64,000 nucleotides of DNA from Actinocorallia sp039871655 (lineage in GTDB: Bacteria > Actinomycetota > Actinomycetes > Streptosporangiales > Streptosporangiaceae): the NCBI RefSeq assembly GCF_039871655.1, contig NZ_JBDPLZ010000016.1, forward strand, positions 1 through 64,000. Direction: 5' to 3'. The notes beneath the pieces were generated by a model. That model was given only the letters and a program-made list of their open reading frames with translations, ran no database searches and was not told the origin of the DNA. This document shows positions 8,803 to 17,764 of the stretch, piece after piece (the first letter of the stretch is position 1; each line of letters begins with the position of its first letter). Position numbers and translations under genes: made by a program.

Positions 8803-10671
8803 ATGAAGATTGATGACATGGGTTTCCAGACGCCTCTGTACGAACTGGCCGAGTACCTGAAGTGGACCACCAGCGGCCACATACAGCTTCCCGATTTCCA
8901 AAGGGGCTACAAGTGGGACGACGAGCGCATCCGCCAGTTGCTCGTCACGATCCTCCGGGGCCATCCCTTGGGAGTGGTCATGATGCTGAAGACGGGCAAC
9001 GACCAGATCCGCTTCAAACCGCGTCCCGTCGAAGGGGTCGTCCTCCCCGAGGAGACGGAGCCCGAGCTGCTGCTCCTCGACGGCCAGCAGCGGCTCACCT
9101 CGCTCACCCAGGCCCTGACCGGCGACGGCGTCGTCCACACCAAGGACAGCCGGGGCAAGCTCATGGACCGCCGCTACTACGTGCGGATGGACACCGCGCT
9201 GCTCGGCGAGGACCGGATCGAGGAATCCGTCATCTCGGTTCCCGGCGACGGCGTCCTGCGCAGCAACTTCGGCAAGGACGTCGAACTCGACCTGTCCACC
9301 GCGGATCTCGAGCGCAAGCACGGATACTTCCCGGTACGCCTTCTCTTCGGCGGGGCGGACACCGTCAACTGGCTCTTCGCCTGCGAGGACAAGGAGCAGG
9401 CCAGCACTTTCCACGCCAAGGTCATCCAGCCCTGCTCGACCTACAACATCCCCGCCATCGAGCTGGACAAGACGACCAGCAAGGCGGCCGTCGCCACCGT
9501 TTTCGAGAAGGTGAACACGGGAGGCCTCCCGCTCAACGTCTTCGAGCTCCTGACCGCGACCTTCGCCGGCGACAAGAAGTACTTCGACACCCACGGCACG
9601 GACTTCCGGCTCAACGACGACTGGCAGGCGACCCAGAAGGGCTTCGCCGCGCACCCGGTTCTGTCCGCCGTCGAGAACACCGACTTCCTCCAGGCGGTGA
9701 GCCTGCTCGCCTCGTTCAAACGGGCCAAGGAGGACACATCCGGCCGGCCGCCCGCCGTGTCCGCCAGGAAAGAGGATCTGCTCAAGCTGTCCCTGGACGA
9801 ATACCTGGAATGGGTGAAGCCGCTCCGCGGCGCCTTCGCCTGGTCGGCCACCTTCCTCGCCGACCACCACATCTTCGACGTGAAGTTCCTGCCCTATCCC
9901 AAGCAGCTCGTCCCGCTCGCGGCGGTGAAGGTCATCCTGGGGGACGCCGCCGACCTCCACGGGGTGCGCGCGAAGCTCGCGCAGTGGTTCTGGTGCGGCA
10001 TCCTCGGTGAGCTCTACGGCAGCGCCATCGAGACCCGGTTCGCGCGTGACGTCGAGTCCGTTCCCGACTGGGCGCTGGGGAACGAAAGGGCGATGCCGCG
10101 GACCGTCGCGGACTGCACGTTCGCCGCCTCCCGCCTGCTGTCCCTGCGGACCCGGAACGCGGCGGCCTACAAGGGGATCTACGCTCTCATCCTGTCCCAG
10201 GGGGCCAAGGACTGGATGTACGACAAGTCGCTGGACAAGGTCCAGTACGCGGAGCTCGCCGTCGACATCCACCACATCTTCCCCAGCAAGTGGTGCCTCG
10301 ACCAAGGCATCGATCCGATGAAGCGGGAGAGCATCGTCAACAAGACGCCGCTTTCCGCCAAGACGAACCAGGCCATCGGCGGTGCGGCGCCCTCCGCGTA
10401 CCTGGCGAAGATCGAGAAGAAGGCGGGGATCGGCGTCGCGCAGTTGGAGGCCCTGGTGGGCAGCCACCTGGTGGACGCCTCGAAGTTGAGGTCCGACGAC
10501 TTCGAGGGGTTCTTCGCGAAGCGTCTGGAGGAACTCGTCCGTTTGATCGAGGTCGCCACCGGCAAACCCGTGCAGAAGGACATCAGCGACGGCGGCGGCG
10601 CGGAGGGCCTGCAGATGTTCGACCCGGAGGACGTGGCCGTCATCCCAGACCGGGACGACACGGAGGCCTGA
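8803..10671 (+). CDS. GmrSD-like DUF262/DUF1524 restriction protein
   Basis: A 622-aa single-chain protein. The N-terminal DUF262 (GmrS-like) region has LPDFQRGYKW and the nucleotide-handling motif DGQQR (93-97). The C-terminal DUF1524-like region carries an HNH-type core, HHIFP at 490-494, followed by Asn-containing NKTPLS. Family knowledge: GmrSD enzymes are type IV restriction systems that cleave modified phage DNA in an NTP-dependent way, and fused or single-gene DUF262 proteins belong to the wider defence family (for example BrxU). It stands alone, with no methyltransferase next to it, as expected for type IV. The ATG at 8803 lacks a strong ribosome site; the ATG at 8818 is an alternative. 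Confidence 0.85.
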   Translation: MKIDDMGFQTPLYELAEYLKWTTSGHIQLPDFQRGYKWDDERIRQLLVTILRGHPLGVVMMLKTGNDQIRFKPRPVEGVVLPEETEPELLLLDGQQRLTSLTQALTGDGVVHTKDSRGKLMDRRYYVRMDTALLGEDRIEESVISVPGDGVLRSNFGKDVELDLSTADLERKHGYFPVRLLFGGADTVNWLFACEDKEQASTFHAKVIQPCSTYNIPAIELDKTTSKAAVATVFEKVNTGGLPLNVFELLTATFAGDKKYFDTHGTDFRLNDDWQATQKGFAAHPVLSAVENTDFLQAVSLLASFKRAKEDTSGRPPAVSARKEDLLKLSLDEYLEWVKPLRGAFAWSATFLADHHIFDVKFLPYPKQLVPLAAVKVILGDAADLHGVRAKLAQWFWCGILGELYGSAIETRFARDVESVPDWALGNERAMPRTVADCTFAASRLLSLRTRNAAAYKGIYALILSQGAKDWMYDKSLDKVQYAELAVDIHHIFPSKWCLDQGIDPMKRESIVNKTPLSAKTNQAIGGAAPSAYLAKIEKKAGIGVAQLEALVGSHLVDASKLRSDDFEGFFAKRLEELVRLIEVATGKPVQKDISDGGGAEGLQMFDPEDVAVIPDRDDTEA

Positions 10672-10755
10672 CCCCCGGCGACCGCGAGCGTTTCGCACGG
10701 GATCTCGTTCCGCGCCCGGCTCCTCTGCTGAACCGGGCACGGGGCTCGGGTGGGG

Positions 10756-10983
10756 TCAGGGGCGCAGGACCGTGCAGTGGGTCGTGCCGTGGGCGAGGAG
10801 CTTGCCGGAGGCGTCGGTGATGTAGGCCTCGGCGGTGGCGGCGGTCCGGCCGCAGTGCAGGACGCGGCCCTCGGCGAAGACCTCACCGGCGCCGATGCGC
10901 AGCGGGCGGACGTAGTGGAGGTTCAGCTGCAGCGTGGAGCAGAACGCTCCGGCCGACATCTCGGTGTGCTTCGGGGTGAACCG
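10756..10983 (-). pseudogene. 3' fragment of a PaaI-type hotdog thioesterase
   Basis: The frame encodes only the C-terminal half of a hotdog-fold thioesterase: LQLNLHYVRPLRIGAGEV, then GRTAATAEA and a final Thr-Cys-Thr strand. The upstream half with the catalytic hotdog helix is missing. The frame runs straight into the terminator and stop codon of the lipoprotein gene at 11008, so the 5' end appears deleted. An ATG at 10959 could start a 67-aa peptide, but it would lack the active-site half. I call it a decayed remnant. Confidence 0.6.
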
Positions 10984-11008
10984 AAAAACCGGCCCGGCCG
11001 AGGCCGGT
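10984..11008 (-). terminator. intrinsic terminator of the lipoprotein gene
   Basis: Read on the minus strand, ACCGGCC and GGCCGGT form a perfect 7-bp stem (10988-10994 and 11002-11008) with a 7-nt loop, followed by a run of T. The stem's first base lies in the TGA of the lipoprotein gene. Confidence 0.7.
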
Positions 11009-11589
11009 CAGTGCGGGGGGCGCAGCGGGTTCAGGGCGCTTCCGAGGAAGCAGCCGCCTTCGCCCGGCATGCGCTGGATGCGAGGCGGGGACCACACTGA
11101 CGTGCTGCCGGGCGCGACGCGGGCCAGAGTGCAGTCGAACGCGTCGCTCAGATAGGGCTTGACCCGCAGCAGGACTCCGACCACGCCGTCCTTCGAACCG
11201 ATCTCGACGTGGACCGCCGGGTCGAGGCCGAGGGAGGCGACGGCCTCGCGGACCTCCCGCTCGTCGACCTCGCCGCCGCTCGGCATGTGGGGGAGTGCCT
11301 TGTCGAGCTTCTCGTCCGGGATCTCGGGGGTCTTCGGCCAGGGCTCGAAGGTGAGGGGCCTGCCGGGCGGGCAGTCCGCGTCCAGCGGCTCCTCGTCCCA
11401 GTCGTTCTTCACCGAGAAGCGCAGTTCGAAGCAGCGGACCGCGGTGGCGGGCCACACCCGATGGCCGTGCAGCCGCCGCATGATCTCGCGCGCCTCGTCA
11501 CGCGCCTTGTCGGCCGCCTGCTCCTCGATCGGCGCGGCGCAACCCCCGAGCAGCAAAAGGGCCACTGGAAACCACAGAAACCGGCGCAT
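11008..11589 (-). CDS. predicted small lipoprotein
   Basis: A 193-aa protein with a lipoprotein signal: basic MRR, a hydrophobic core and the lipobox LLGGC (Cys at residue 17). The mature part begins with a charged helix (EEQAADKARDEAREIM) and has four further Cys that could form disulphides. I do not recognise a domain. It resembles the lipoprotein at 2844-3674 only in overall style. An intrinsic terminator overlaps its stop codon. Confidence 0.7.
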   Translation of the reverse strand: MRRFLWFPVALLLLGGCAAPIEEQAADKARDEAREIMRRLHGHRVWPATAVRCFELRFSVKNDWDEEPLDADCPPGRPLTFEPWPKTPEIPDEKLDKALPHMPSGGEVDEREVREAVASLGLDPAVHVEIGSKDGVVGVLLRVKPYLSDAFDCTLARVAPGSTSVWSPPRIQRMPGEGGCFLGSALNPLRPPH

Positions 11590-11637
11590 ACAACCACGAT
11601 CGCAGCCCGCTGGGAACGTCGGTATCCGCTCTCATGC

Positions 11638-12273
11638 TCATATCGCGCGGGACAGCCGCCGGACGGGGACGCGCGGACCGGGGACGGTGAGGGCCGGGAC
11701 GAGCCGCCCCGGAGGAGGGCCGCTCCGGGAGACGAGGTGCCGGAACAGGGTGGCCGTGGCGAGGGTGTCGGCCAGGGCCGCGTGCGCGCCGGACAGGGGG
11801 ATGCCGAGCTCGTCGCAGCAGTCGGGGAGCTTGAACGACGGACCGCGTAGGCTGCGGCGGGCCAGGCGGAGGGTGCAGACGCCCGACGAGATCTGCGGGG
11901 TGGGCAGACCGGAGTCCTCGAGCTGGGCGGTGAGGAAACGCGCGTCGAAGGGCAGGTTGTGCGCCACGACCACGCGGCCGGCCAGGAGGGCGCGGACCTC
12001 GTGGGCGACCTCCTCGAACGTCGGGGCCGAGCGCACCATGGCCGCGGTGATGCGGTGCACTCTCGTCCCGGCCATCGGGCCGCGCGGGCGGACCAGGGTG
12101 TCCCACGTGCCGGTGACGTTCCCCTTCTCGTCCGTGTGCACGACGGCGATCTCCGCGATCTCGCCGCGGGTGGGGGTGAAGCCGGTCGTTTCCACGTCGA
12201 CCACGGCGTAACCGCGCAACAGCGTCCCTCTTTCGGCCGGGGGAAGGGTGAGGGTGTGACGAGTCCATAGCAA
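11638..12273 (-). CDS. DnaQ-like 3'-5' exonuclease (DEDDh)
   Basis: A 211-aa protein. All five DEDDh exonuclease residues are visible: Asp26 and Glu28 in VVDVETTG, Asp110 in HNLPFD, then His164 and Asp169 in GAHAALADT. The family removes nucleotides from 3' ends; stand-alone members act in repair or RNA turnover rather than as the pol III epsilon subunit. The start is a TTG at 12273 with AAGGA about 6 nt upstream; an ATG at 12268 is in another frame. The last 30 residues are a Pro/Arg-rich tail. Confidence 0.85.
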   Translation of the reverse strand: MLWTRHTLTLPPAERGTLLRGYAVVDVETTGFTPTRGEIAEIAVVHTDEKGNVTGTWDTLVRPRGPMAGTRVHRITAAMVRSAPTFEEVAHEVRALLAGRVVVAHNLPFDARFLTAQLEDSGLPTPQISSGVCTLRLARRSLRGPSFKLPDCCDELGIPLSGAHAALADTLATATLFRHLVSRSGPPPGRLVPALTVPGPRVPVRRLSRAI

Positions 12274-12321
12274 AGCAGTCCTTGTTAATCAAGTCAACAA
12301 GGACAAAACGCCATTAATGGG

Positions 12322-13146
12322 TTAACCTTCGCGCCAGTCCGGGGAGGTGAGCGCTCCGGCGGCCTGCGGCCCCATGAGGCCGAGGGCGCCGTCGACGAAC
12401 AGGGAGGCGCCGGTGATGTAGGAGGCGGCAGGGGAGGCCAGGAAGGCGATGGCGGAGGCGACCTCACGCGCGTCACCGGGGCGGTCCAGCGGGTAGCCGG
12501 GACGGGTGCCGGGCCGCGGCGGCCGGTCGTGCTGTCCGGTCATGGGAGTGGCGATCTCGCCCGGCGCGACGGTGTTCACCGTGATGCCGTGCGACGACAG
12601 TTCCAGGGCCAGGACGCGGGAGAGCAGACGCAGACCGCCCTTCGCCGCGCAGTAGGGGCCCGCGCCGACTCGCGGGTACTCCTCGTGCACGCTCGTCACG
12701 TTGACGATCCTGCCGCCCGCGCCGCGCTCCACCATGCGACGGGCCGCACGCTGGGAACACAGGAAAGCGCCGTCCAGGTCGACGGACAGCACGGAGCGCC
12801 ATTCGGAGAAATCCATCTCCAGCAGAGGAGTGCTGCTGCCGGTGCCCGCGTTGTTCACCAGGATGCCGAGGCCGCCCAGTTCGTCCGCCAGCTCGTCGAC
12901 GGCCTCCGACGCGGTGACGGGGTCGGTCAGGTCGTGGCGGCGGACGGCGGCGCGGCGGCCGTGCGCCAGGATCTCATGGACCGTCTGCTGGGCGCCGACG
13001 TCGTCGCAGTGGAACGTGATGCCGACGTCGAAGCCCTGCTCGGCGAGCGTCACCGCGGTCGCCTTCCCGATCCCCGAATCCGCACCCGTGATGATCGCCA
13101 CCCGGTCGTAATGGGCTTCGGAGACGGGCGCGCGGCCGGGCTGCAT
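12322..13146 (-). CDS. SDR-family NAD(P)-dependent oxidoreductase
   Basis: A 274-aa classical short-chain dehydrogenase. The cofactor loop is TGADSGIG (20-27), the structural motif is NNAG (98-101), and the catalytic set is Ser152, Tyr165 and Lys169 (PYCAAKGG). AGGAGGT lies 7 nt before the ATG at 13146, which fixes the start. The substrate is unknown. It follows another SDR gene on the same strand after a 36-bp gap, so the two may form an operon. Confidence 0.9.
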   Translation of the reverse strand: MQPGRAPVSEAHYDRVAIITGADSGIGKATAVTLAEQGFDVGITFHCDDVGAQQTVHEILAHGRRAAVRRHDLTDPVTASEAVDELADELGGLGILVNNAGTGSSTPLLEMDFSEWRSVLSVDLDGAFLCSQRAARRMVERGAGGRIVNVTSVHEEYPRVGAGPYCAAKGGLRLLSRVLALELSSHGITVNTVAPGEIATPMTGQHDRPPRPGTRPGYPLDRPGDAREVASAIAFLASPAASYITGASLFVDGALGLMGPQAAGALTSPDWREG

Positions 13147-13182
13147 GGGTGGACCTCCTGTTCGGGTACCGGCTGGCCCGGG

Positions 13183-14001
13183 TCACGGCCAGGACGGCTC
13201 GTTGCGCGGGACGATGACCAGCTCGCCGACGACGCTCCCGACAGGGACGGACAATGCGTACATGACGGTGTCTGCGACGATGGCGGGGTCCTGGAGCTTG
13301 GAGGTGTCGGCGTCGGGGAAACGCTCGAGGATGAACCGCGTCTCCATGCCTCCGGCGATGATGCCGGTCACGCCGATGCCGATGCAGTCGCGCCGGGCCT
13401 CCTGGAAAAGGGTGTGGGTGAACGCGCGCAGCCCCGTCTCACTGGCGGCGTAGGGCCCGGCTTCGGTCCAGGTGCGGTTGGCGGCGGTGGACAGGACGTT
13501 GATGATGTGGCCGCCGCCCTGCTTGATCATCCGCCGGTAGTTCTCCAGGCACAGGTGGACCGGCCCGAGCAGGTTCGTGCTGATGACCAGGTCGGCCTCC
13601 TCGGCCGACAGATGCTCGATCGGCTTGCTCACGTCCACCGCGGCGTTGTTCACCAGGATGTGCAGGCTCCCGGAGGAGTCCCAGATGTCGGCCACCGCGG
13701 AGGCCACCTGACCGCTGTCACGGATGTCGAACACCAGCGGTTGGACCGTCCGGCCGTCCTCGCCCAGCTCCCGCGCCAGCTCCTTGAGCTCCTTCTCCCT
13801 GACGTCCGCGGCCCACACCATGGCTCCGGCCTCGGTGAGCCGCCGCACGATGGAGGCCCCCAGCCCCCTGGCCGCGCCGGTCACCAGCGCGCTCCTGCCG
13901 CGAAGATCGACCTGTATCCCCGGCCCCCTGTCTCCGTCTGGTCCGCAAGAGACATCCCCGAACGCGACTCTACGAAACCGGTCGGGCACCCTGTGTGGCA
14001 T
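13183..14001 (-). CDS. SDR-family protein lacking the catalytic lysine
   Basis: A 272-aa SDR-fold protein. The cofactor loop TGAARGLG (41-48), the NNAA variant of NNAG (118-121) and Ser171 are present. The catalytic Tyr184 is followed by AASE, so the expected Lys188 is Glu; the codon reads GAG on the minus strand. That should cripple normal SDR chemistry, so a binding, regulatory or altered catalytic role is possible. The N-terminus is uncertain: the ATG at 14001 or GTG at 13989 are the only starts before the Rossmann fold, and neither has a good ribosome site. It is divergent from the antiporter operon, with 11 bp between the starts. Confidence 0.8.
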   Translation of the reverse strand: MPHRVPDRFRRVAFGDVSCGPDGDRGPGIQVDLRGRSALVTGAARGLGASIVRRLTEAGAMVWAADVREKELKELARELGEDGRTVQPLVFDIRDSGQVASAVADIWDSSGSLHILVNNAAVDVSKPIEHLSAEEADLVISTNLLGPVHLCLENYRRMIKQGGGHIINVLSTAANRTWTEAGPYAASETGLRAFTHTLFQEARRDCIGIGVTGIIAGGMETRFILERFPDADTSKLQDPAIVADTVMYALSVPVGSVVGELVIVPRNEPSWP

Positions 14002-14012
14002 CGTGGGGACGC

Positions 14013-14492
14013 ATGGACGTGAATGAGGTGCTCCTGCCGGGGGTGGGGCTGCGGTATGAGTTCACCAACCGGGACGGGGACCGGATCGGGGTGATCGCTC
14101 TGCGGTCGGGGGACTTCGAGGTGGTCCTCTACGACGAGAACGACCCCGACGAGTCACGGCCGGTGTTCCGGCTGACCGACGAGGAGGCCGAGACCCTGGC
14201 GCAGATCCTGGGGGCGCCGCGGATCGCCGAGCGGTTCGCCGACCTGACCCGCGAGGTGCCGGGGCTGAACGCGGGCCAGGTGGAGGTACTGGCGGGCAGC
14301 CCCTACGCGGGGCGGCCTCTGGGCACCAGCCGGGCCCGGACCCTGACGGGCGCGTCGATCGTGGCGATCGTGCGAGGCGAGGAGGTGATCGCCTCCCCGG
14401 GACCGGACGAGACACTGCGCACGGGCGACGTCCTGGTGGTCATCGGCACCGCCGAGGGCATCCTCGGGGTGGAACGGCTCTTCGGGGGCTGA
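14013..14492 (+). CDS. RCK_C regulatory subunit of a K+/H+ antiporter (KhtT-like)
   Basis: A 159-aa cytoplasmic protein. The N-terminal half (LPGVGLRYEF, then GDRIGVIAL) and the C-terminal RCK_C half (LAGSPYAGRPLG, then GASIVAIVRG and GDVLVVIG) match the regulatory subunit of CPA2-type antiporters, which binds nucleotides or ions and gates the pore. The pore gene follows 5 bp downstream. The ATG at 14013 is preferred to upstream in-frame codons because it matches the family's usual N-terminus. Expected role: K+ efflux and pH or osmotic balance. Confidence 0.88.
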   Translation: MDVNEVLLPGVGLRYEFTNRDGDRIGVIALRSGDFEVVLYDENDPDESRPVFRLTDEEAETLAQILGAPRIAERFADLTREVPGLNAGQVEVLAGSPYAGRPLGTSRARTLTGASIVAIVRGEEVIASPGPDETLRTGDVLVVIGTAEGILGVERLFGG

Positions 14493-14497
14493 GCGGC

Positions 14498-15673
14498 TTG
14501 GACGTCTCGGCCGCGTTTCTCCTGGAGTTCGGCCTGATCCTGATCGTGCTCAGCCTGGTGGGGGCGCTGGCGCGGCGCTGGACGCTGTCGCCGGTCCCGC
14601 TCTACCTCCTCACCGGCCTGGCCCTGGGGGAGGACGGGATCGTGCGGGTCCCCGAGGCCGGGGAGTTCGTGGGGATCGGCGCCGCGATCGGGGTGGTCCT
14701 CCTGCTGCTGGCGCTGGGGCTGGAGTTCTCCATCGCGGAGTTCACCACCAGCATGCGCCGGCACGTCCCGTCGGCGGTCGCCGACGTCGCGCTGAACGCG
14801 GTGCCGGGGGCCCTGGCCGGGTGGCTGCTGGGCCTGAACGGGGTCGGGATCCTGGCGTTGGCGGGCGCCACCTACATCTCCTCGTCGGGGATCATCGCCC
14901 GGCTGCTGGGCGACCTGCGCAGGCTGGGCAACCGGGAGACCCCGGCGGTGCTGGCGGTGCTGGTGCTGGAGGACTTCGCGATGGCCGCCTACCTGCCGCT
15001 GCTGTCCGTGGTGGCCGTCGGAGGAGCCTGGTGGCAGGCGGTGTTGTGGACGGCCATCGCCGTCGGCGCACTGGTCGCCGCGTTCGCGGGCTCCTACAGG
15101 TGGGGCCACCACGTCGGACGGGTGGTGGCGCACCCCGAGGCCGAGCAGTTGATGCTCCGGCTGCTGGGAGTCACGCTGGTGGTGGCGGCGCTGGCGGAAT
15201 CCGTGCACGCCTCGGCGGCGGTCGGGGCGTTCCTGGTCGGCCTCACCCTCACCGGAGAGGCCGCCGACCGCGCCCGAGCCGTGATGGAACCGCTGCGGGA
15301 CCTGTTCGCCGCAGTGTTCTTCGTGGCGATCGGCCTGTCCGTCAGCCTCTCCGCCATGGCCCCTCTGCTCCCCGCCGCCATGGCCCTGGCCGCCCTCACC
15401 GCCGTCACGAAGGTGGCGACCGGCTGGTACGCGGCCTCCCGAGACGGCGTGGCCGTGCGAGGCCGCGTCCGAGCCGGAACCGCCCTGATCGCCCGCGGCG
15501 AGTTCTCGATCATCATCGTCGGCCTGATCGGCCCCCGGGAGGAACGCCTCATCCCCCTCGTCTCGGCCTACGTCCTCATCCTGGCCGTGGTAGGCCCCCT
15601 CCTCACCCGCTTCACCGCGCTCCCCGTCGCCCGCAAGCGCGCCCCCCGAGACGACCGGCCCTCGTCCTCCTGA
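14498..15673 (+). CDS. CPA2 cation:proton antiporter (KhtU/KefB-like)
   Basis: A 391-aa polytopic membrane protein with about 12 hydrophobic segments. The family's conserved half-helix is visible in TYISSSGIIARLL and the later GAFLVGL...FFVAIGLSV segment. There is no RCK domain of its own; that function is supplied by the gene just upstream. The TTG at 14498 follows the upstream stop by 5 bp, so co-translation is likely. It should exchange K+ or Na+ for H+ across the cytoplasmic membrane. Confidence 0.88.
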   Translation: MDVSAAFLLEFGLILIVLSLVGALARRWTLSPVPLYLLTGLALGEDGIVRVPEAGEFVGIGAAIGVVLLLLALGLEFSIAEFTTSMRRHVPSAVADVALNAVPGALAGWLLGLNGVGILALAGATYISSSGIIARLLGDLRRLGNRETPAVLAVLVLEDFAMAAYLPLLSVVAVGGAWWQAVLWTAIAVGALVAAFAGSYRWGHHVGRVVAHPEAEQLMLRLLGVTLVVAALAESVHASAAVGAFLVGLTLTGEAADRARAVMEPLRDLFAAVFFVAIGLSVSLSAMAPLLPAAMALAALTAVTKVATGWYAASRDGVAVRGRVRAGTALIARGEFSIIIVGLIGPREERLIPLVSAYVLILAVVGPLLTRFTALPVARKRAPRDDRPSSS

Positions 15674-15732
15674 CCGGCAGCGGCTCTGGCACGGGTTCTT
15701 GTCGGGTGGGAGGTCTGAGGCTTAGCGTCGGG

Positions 15733-16626
15733 ATGGTGAAGATTCGGATCGGGTATGCGCCGGGGGTTCGGGAGCCGCAGAGGGAGGACTTCGCCGCGCT
15801 GGTGACGGGGTTGGAGCGGCTCGGGTTCGACTCGTTGTGGGTGACGGAGAGGGCCACCGGGGTCGGCGGGGATCCGGTGGCGTTGCTGGCGTACGCGGGG
15901 GCGTTGACGTCGCGGATCAAGATGGGGACGGCGGTGATGACGCTGCCGGGGCGGCAGCCCGCGCTGCTGGCGCAGCAGCTCGCCACGGTCGACCGGCTGA
16001 CGGGCGGGAGGCTGCTGCCGGCGTTCGGGCTCGGGCAGCGGCGGGAGGAGGAGCACCAGGCGTTCGGGGTGCGGCGCAACGAGCGGGTGGCGCTGTTCGA
16101 GGAGCTTCTGCCGTTGTTGCGGAGGTTCTGGGCGGAGGACGCCGTCACGCATCACGGGGCGCGGTTCCACTTCGAGGGAGTGAGCGTGTTGCCCAAGCCG
16201 GTCAGAGGAGGATTCGACGTCTGGATGGGCGGGAGTTCGCAGGCCGAGCTGAAACGGACGGGCCGACTGGCCGACGGGTGGCTCGCCGCTTTCGTGACCC
16301 CGGCCGAGGCGGCCGCGGGGCGGGAGACCATCGTCCGGGCGGCCGCCGAGGCGGGACGGGAGATCGACCCCGAGCATTTCGGTGCGACGATCCCCTACCG
16401 GAAGGGGGCGGACGTTCCCGAAGAACGCCTCGCCCGAGCCCGTGCCGTCCACGGTCCCGCGCCGCTGGACGAGCTCGTCCCCTCGCTGGACGGGTTGGAG
16501 GCTCACCTGCGGCGGTTCGTCGATGCCGGTATCTCCAAGTTCGTCCTGGCGCCCGTGCACAGCCCCGCCGACTGGGAGGCCGAGCTCAGCGAGGTCCGCG
16601 ACGCGGCGCTCAGCCTCCAGACGTGA
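15733..16626 (+). CDS. LLM-class F420/flavin-dependent oxidoreductase
   Basis: A 297-aa TIM-barrel oxidoreductase of the luciferase-like monooxygenase class. Visible landmarks are GFDSLWVTER near the N-terminus, KMGTAVMTLPGRQPALLAQQ, LGLGQRREEEHQAFG, VWMGGSS and GRLADGWL. In actinomycetes many members use F420 rather than FMN; which one applies is not decided by sequence. The start is the ATG at 15733 (GTG at 15736 is an alternative). Its 3' end overlaps the convergent ARPP-2-like gene by 17 bp, so the two messages are antisense at their tails. Confidence 0.87.
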   Translation: MVKIRIGYAPGVREPQREDFAALVTGLERLGFDSLWVTERATGVGGDPVALLAYAGALTSRIKMGTAVMTLPGRQPALLAQQLATVDRLTGGRLLPAFGLGQRREEEHQAFGVRRNERVALFEELLPLLRRFWAEDAVTHHGARFHFEGVSVLPKPVRGGFDVWMGGSSQAELKRTGRLADGWLAAFVTPAEAAAGRETIVRAAAEAGREIDPEHFGATIPYRKGADVPEERLARARAVHGPAPLDELVPSLDGLEAHLRRFVDAGISKFVLAPVHSPADWEAELSEVRDAALSLQT

Positions 16627-17764
16627 GGCGCCTCTGGGCGCGGTAGTGGTCGAGGACGTCCTGGCGGAGCAGATGGCCGAATCCGGCGGATTCGATGCGG
16701 CCGACGAGGGCGGGCATGCTCAGGTCGAGGGCCGCCGCGGTGTCGGCGAGGTTCCAGTCCGAGGCGGCCAGGCTGCTCAGGAGATGGCCCCGGCGGACCT
16801 GGTTCTCCGACAGGCGGAAGGTCTTCAGGTAGGCGAGGGTGCCGGAGGCGTCGGTGATGGTCTCGGCCAGGTGGTTCTCCCGGCGGCGCTCGAAGGACGG
16901 GAGGAGGCGGGACAGGCGGTAGGGGCCGAGGTCGCGGACGGCCTGACCGGTGTAGCGGCCGGAGAGGAGGGCGCCGGCCATGAGGTCGTCGTGGAAGCGG
17001 GCCCAGGCGTCCTGCTGGACGCGGACCTGGGCGCGGAGGTCGGCGAAGGAACGGATCCGGGTGTCGTCGAGTGAGGGACGGAAGTCCTGGACGGGGCCGC
17101 TGAGAATCGCGTAGTGGTAGATGAGCTCGCCGTACAGGTCGTGGACGAGGGTGGTGTGCAGGGCGCGGTAGTCGGCGGGATGAGGGACGACGAACGCGGC
17201 GGCCAGGGCGTCCGCCACATAGACGAGGATGCCGCACTGGCCGTGGTGGATCTCGAAGACGCGCAGGGCGTCCTCCAGGCCGGTGACGGCGGCGCCCGTG
17301 TACGCCTCTTCCACGCGCGGGGAGAGGCCTCGGGTCACGGCGCGGCGTGACCATTCCTCCCACATGATCTCTGGGCCGCCGAAGTGCAGCGCCAGGTAGC
17401 CCTCGAGGGAGAGGTGGAGCGGAAGGAAACGCAGGCGGTTGCGGTCCGTGCGGCGGGCCATGCGGCGGTGGAAGTGCAGCGGCATGCAGGCCGGCGGATG
17501 CTCGGGCCCGTCAGGGGCTCGTAGCTGGGTGCCGTACGCGGCGGCGGGAGTGCCGTCGGACGTCCAGGAGGCGACGAACCCGTGCGGGATGTAGGAGAAG
17601 TACGAGGTGCGGTCGTCGAGTTCCACGAGGCCGTACCCGCCGTGAACGCGGGCGTCCAGACGGAGGTCCGTGATGGGCTCGTCACGGACCAGCGGGACGA
17701 GCCGGACGCCACCCCACGCCTGCGCGGGAAGGGTGGAAAGGCCCTTCAACGAGAGGCCGGTCAT
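16610..17764 (-). CDS. ARPP-2-like protein, partner of the TROVE/vWA gene
   Basis: A 384-aa protein. The N-terminal half (WGGVRLVPLVRDEPITDLRL, SYIPHGFVASW, then RFLPLHLSLEGYLALHFGGP) matches what I recall as the ARPP-2 family; a search would settle the name. The last about 60 residues (LKTFRLSENQVRRGHLL, LADTAAALDLSMPALVGRI) look like a Fis-type helix-turn-helix. It starts at the ATG at 17764 that overlaps the stop of the TROVE/vWA gene (ATGA), so the two are made together. Family context suggests an RNA-linked system in which this protein works with the TROVE RNA-binding protein; the biochemical role is unknown. Confidence 0.7.
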   Translation of the reverse strand: MTGLSLKGLSTLPAQAWGGVRLVPLVRDEPITDLRLDARVHGGYGLVELDDRTSYFSYIPHGFVASWTSDGTPAAAYGTQLRAPDGPEHPPACMPLHFHRRMARRTDRNRLRFLPLHLSLEGYLALHFGGPEIMWEEWSRRAVTRGLSPRVEEAYTGAAVTGLEDALRVFEIHHGQCGILVYVADALAAAFVVPHPADYRALHTTLVHDLYGELIYHYAILSGPVQDFRPSLDDTRIRSFADLRAQVRVQQDAWARFHDDLMAGALLSGRYTGQAVRDLGPYRLSRLLPSFERRRENHLAETITDASGTLAYLKTFRLSENQVRRGHLLSSLAASDWNLADTAAALDLSMPALVGRIESAGFGHLLRQDVLDHYRAQRRLTSGG

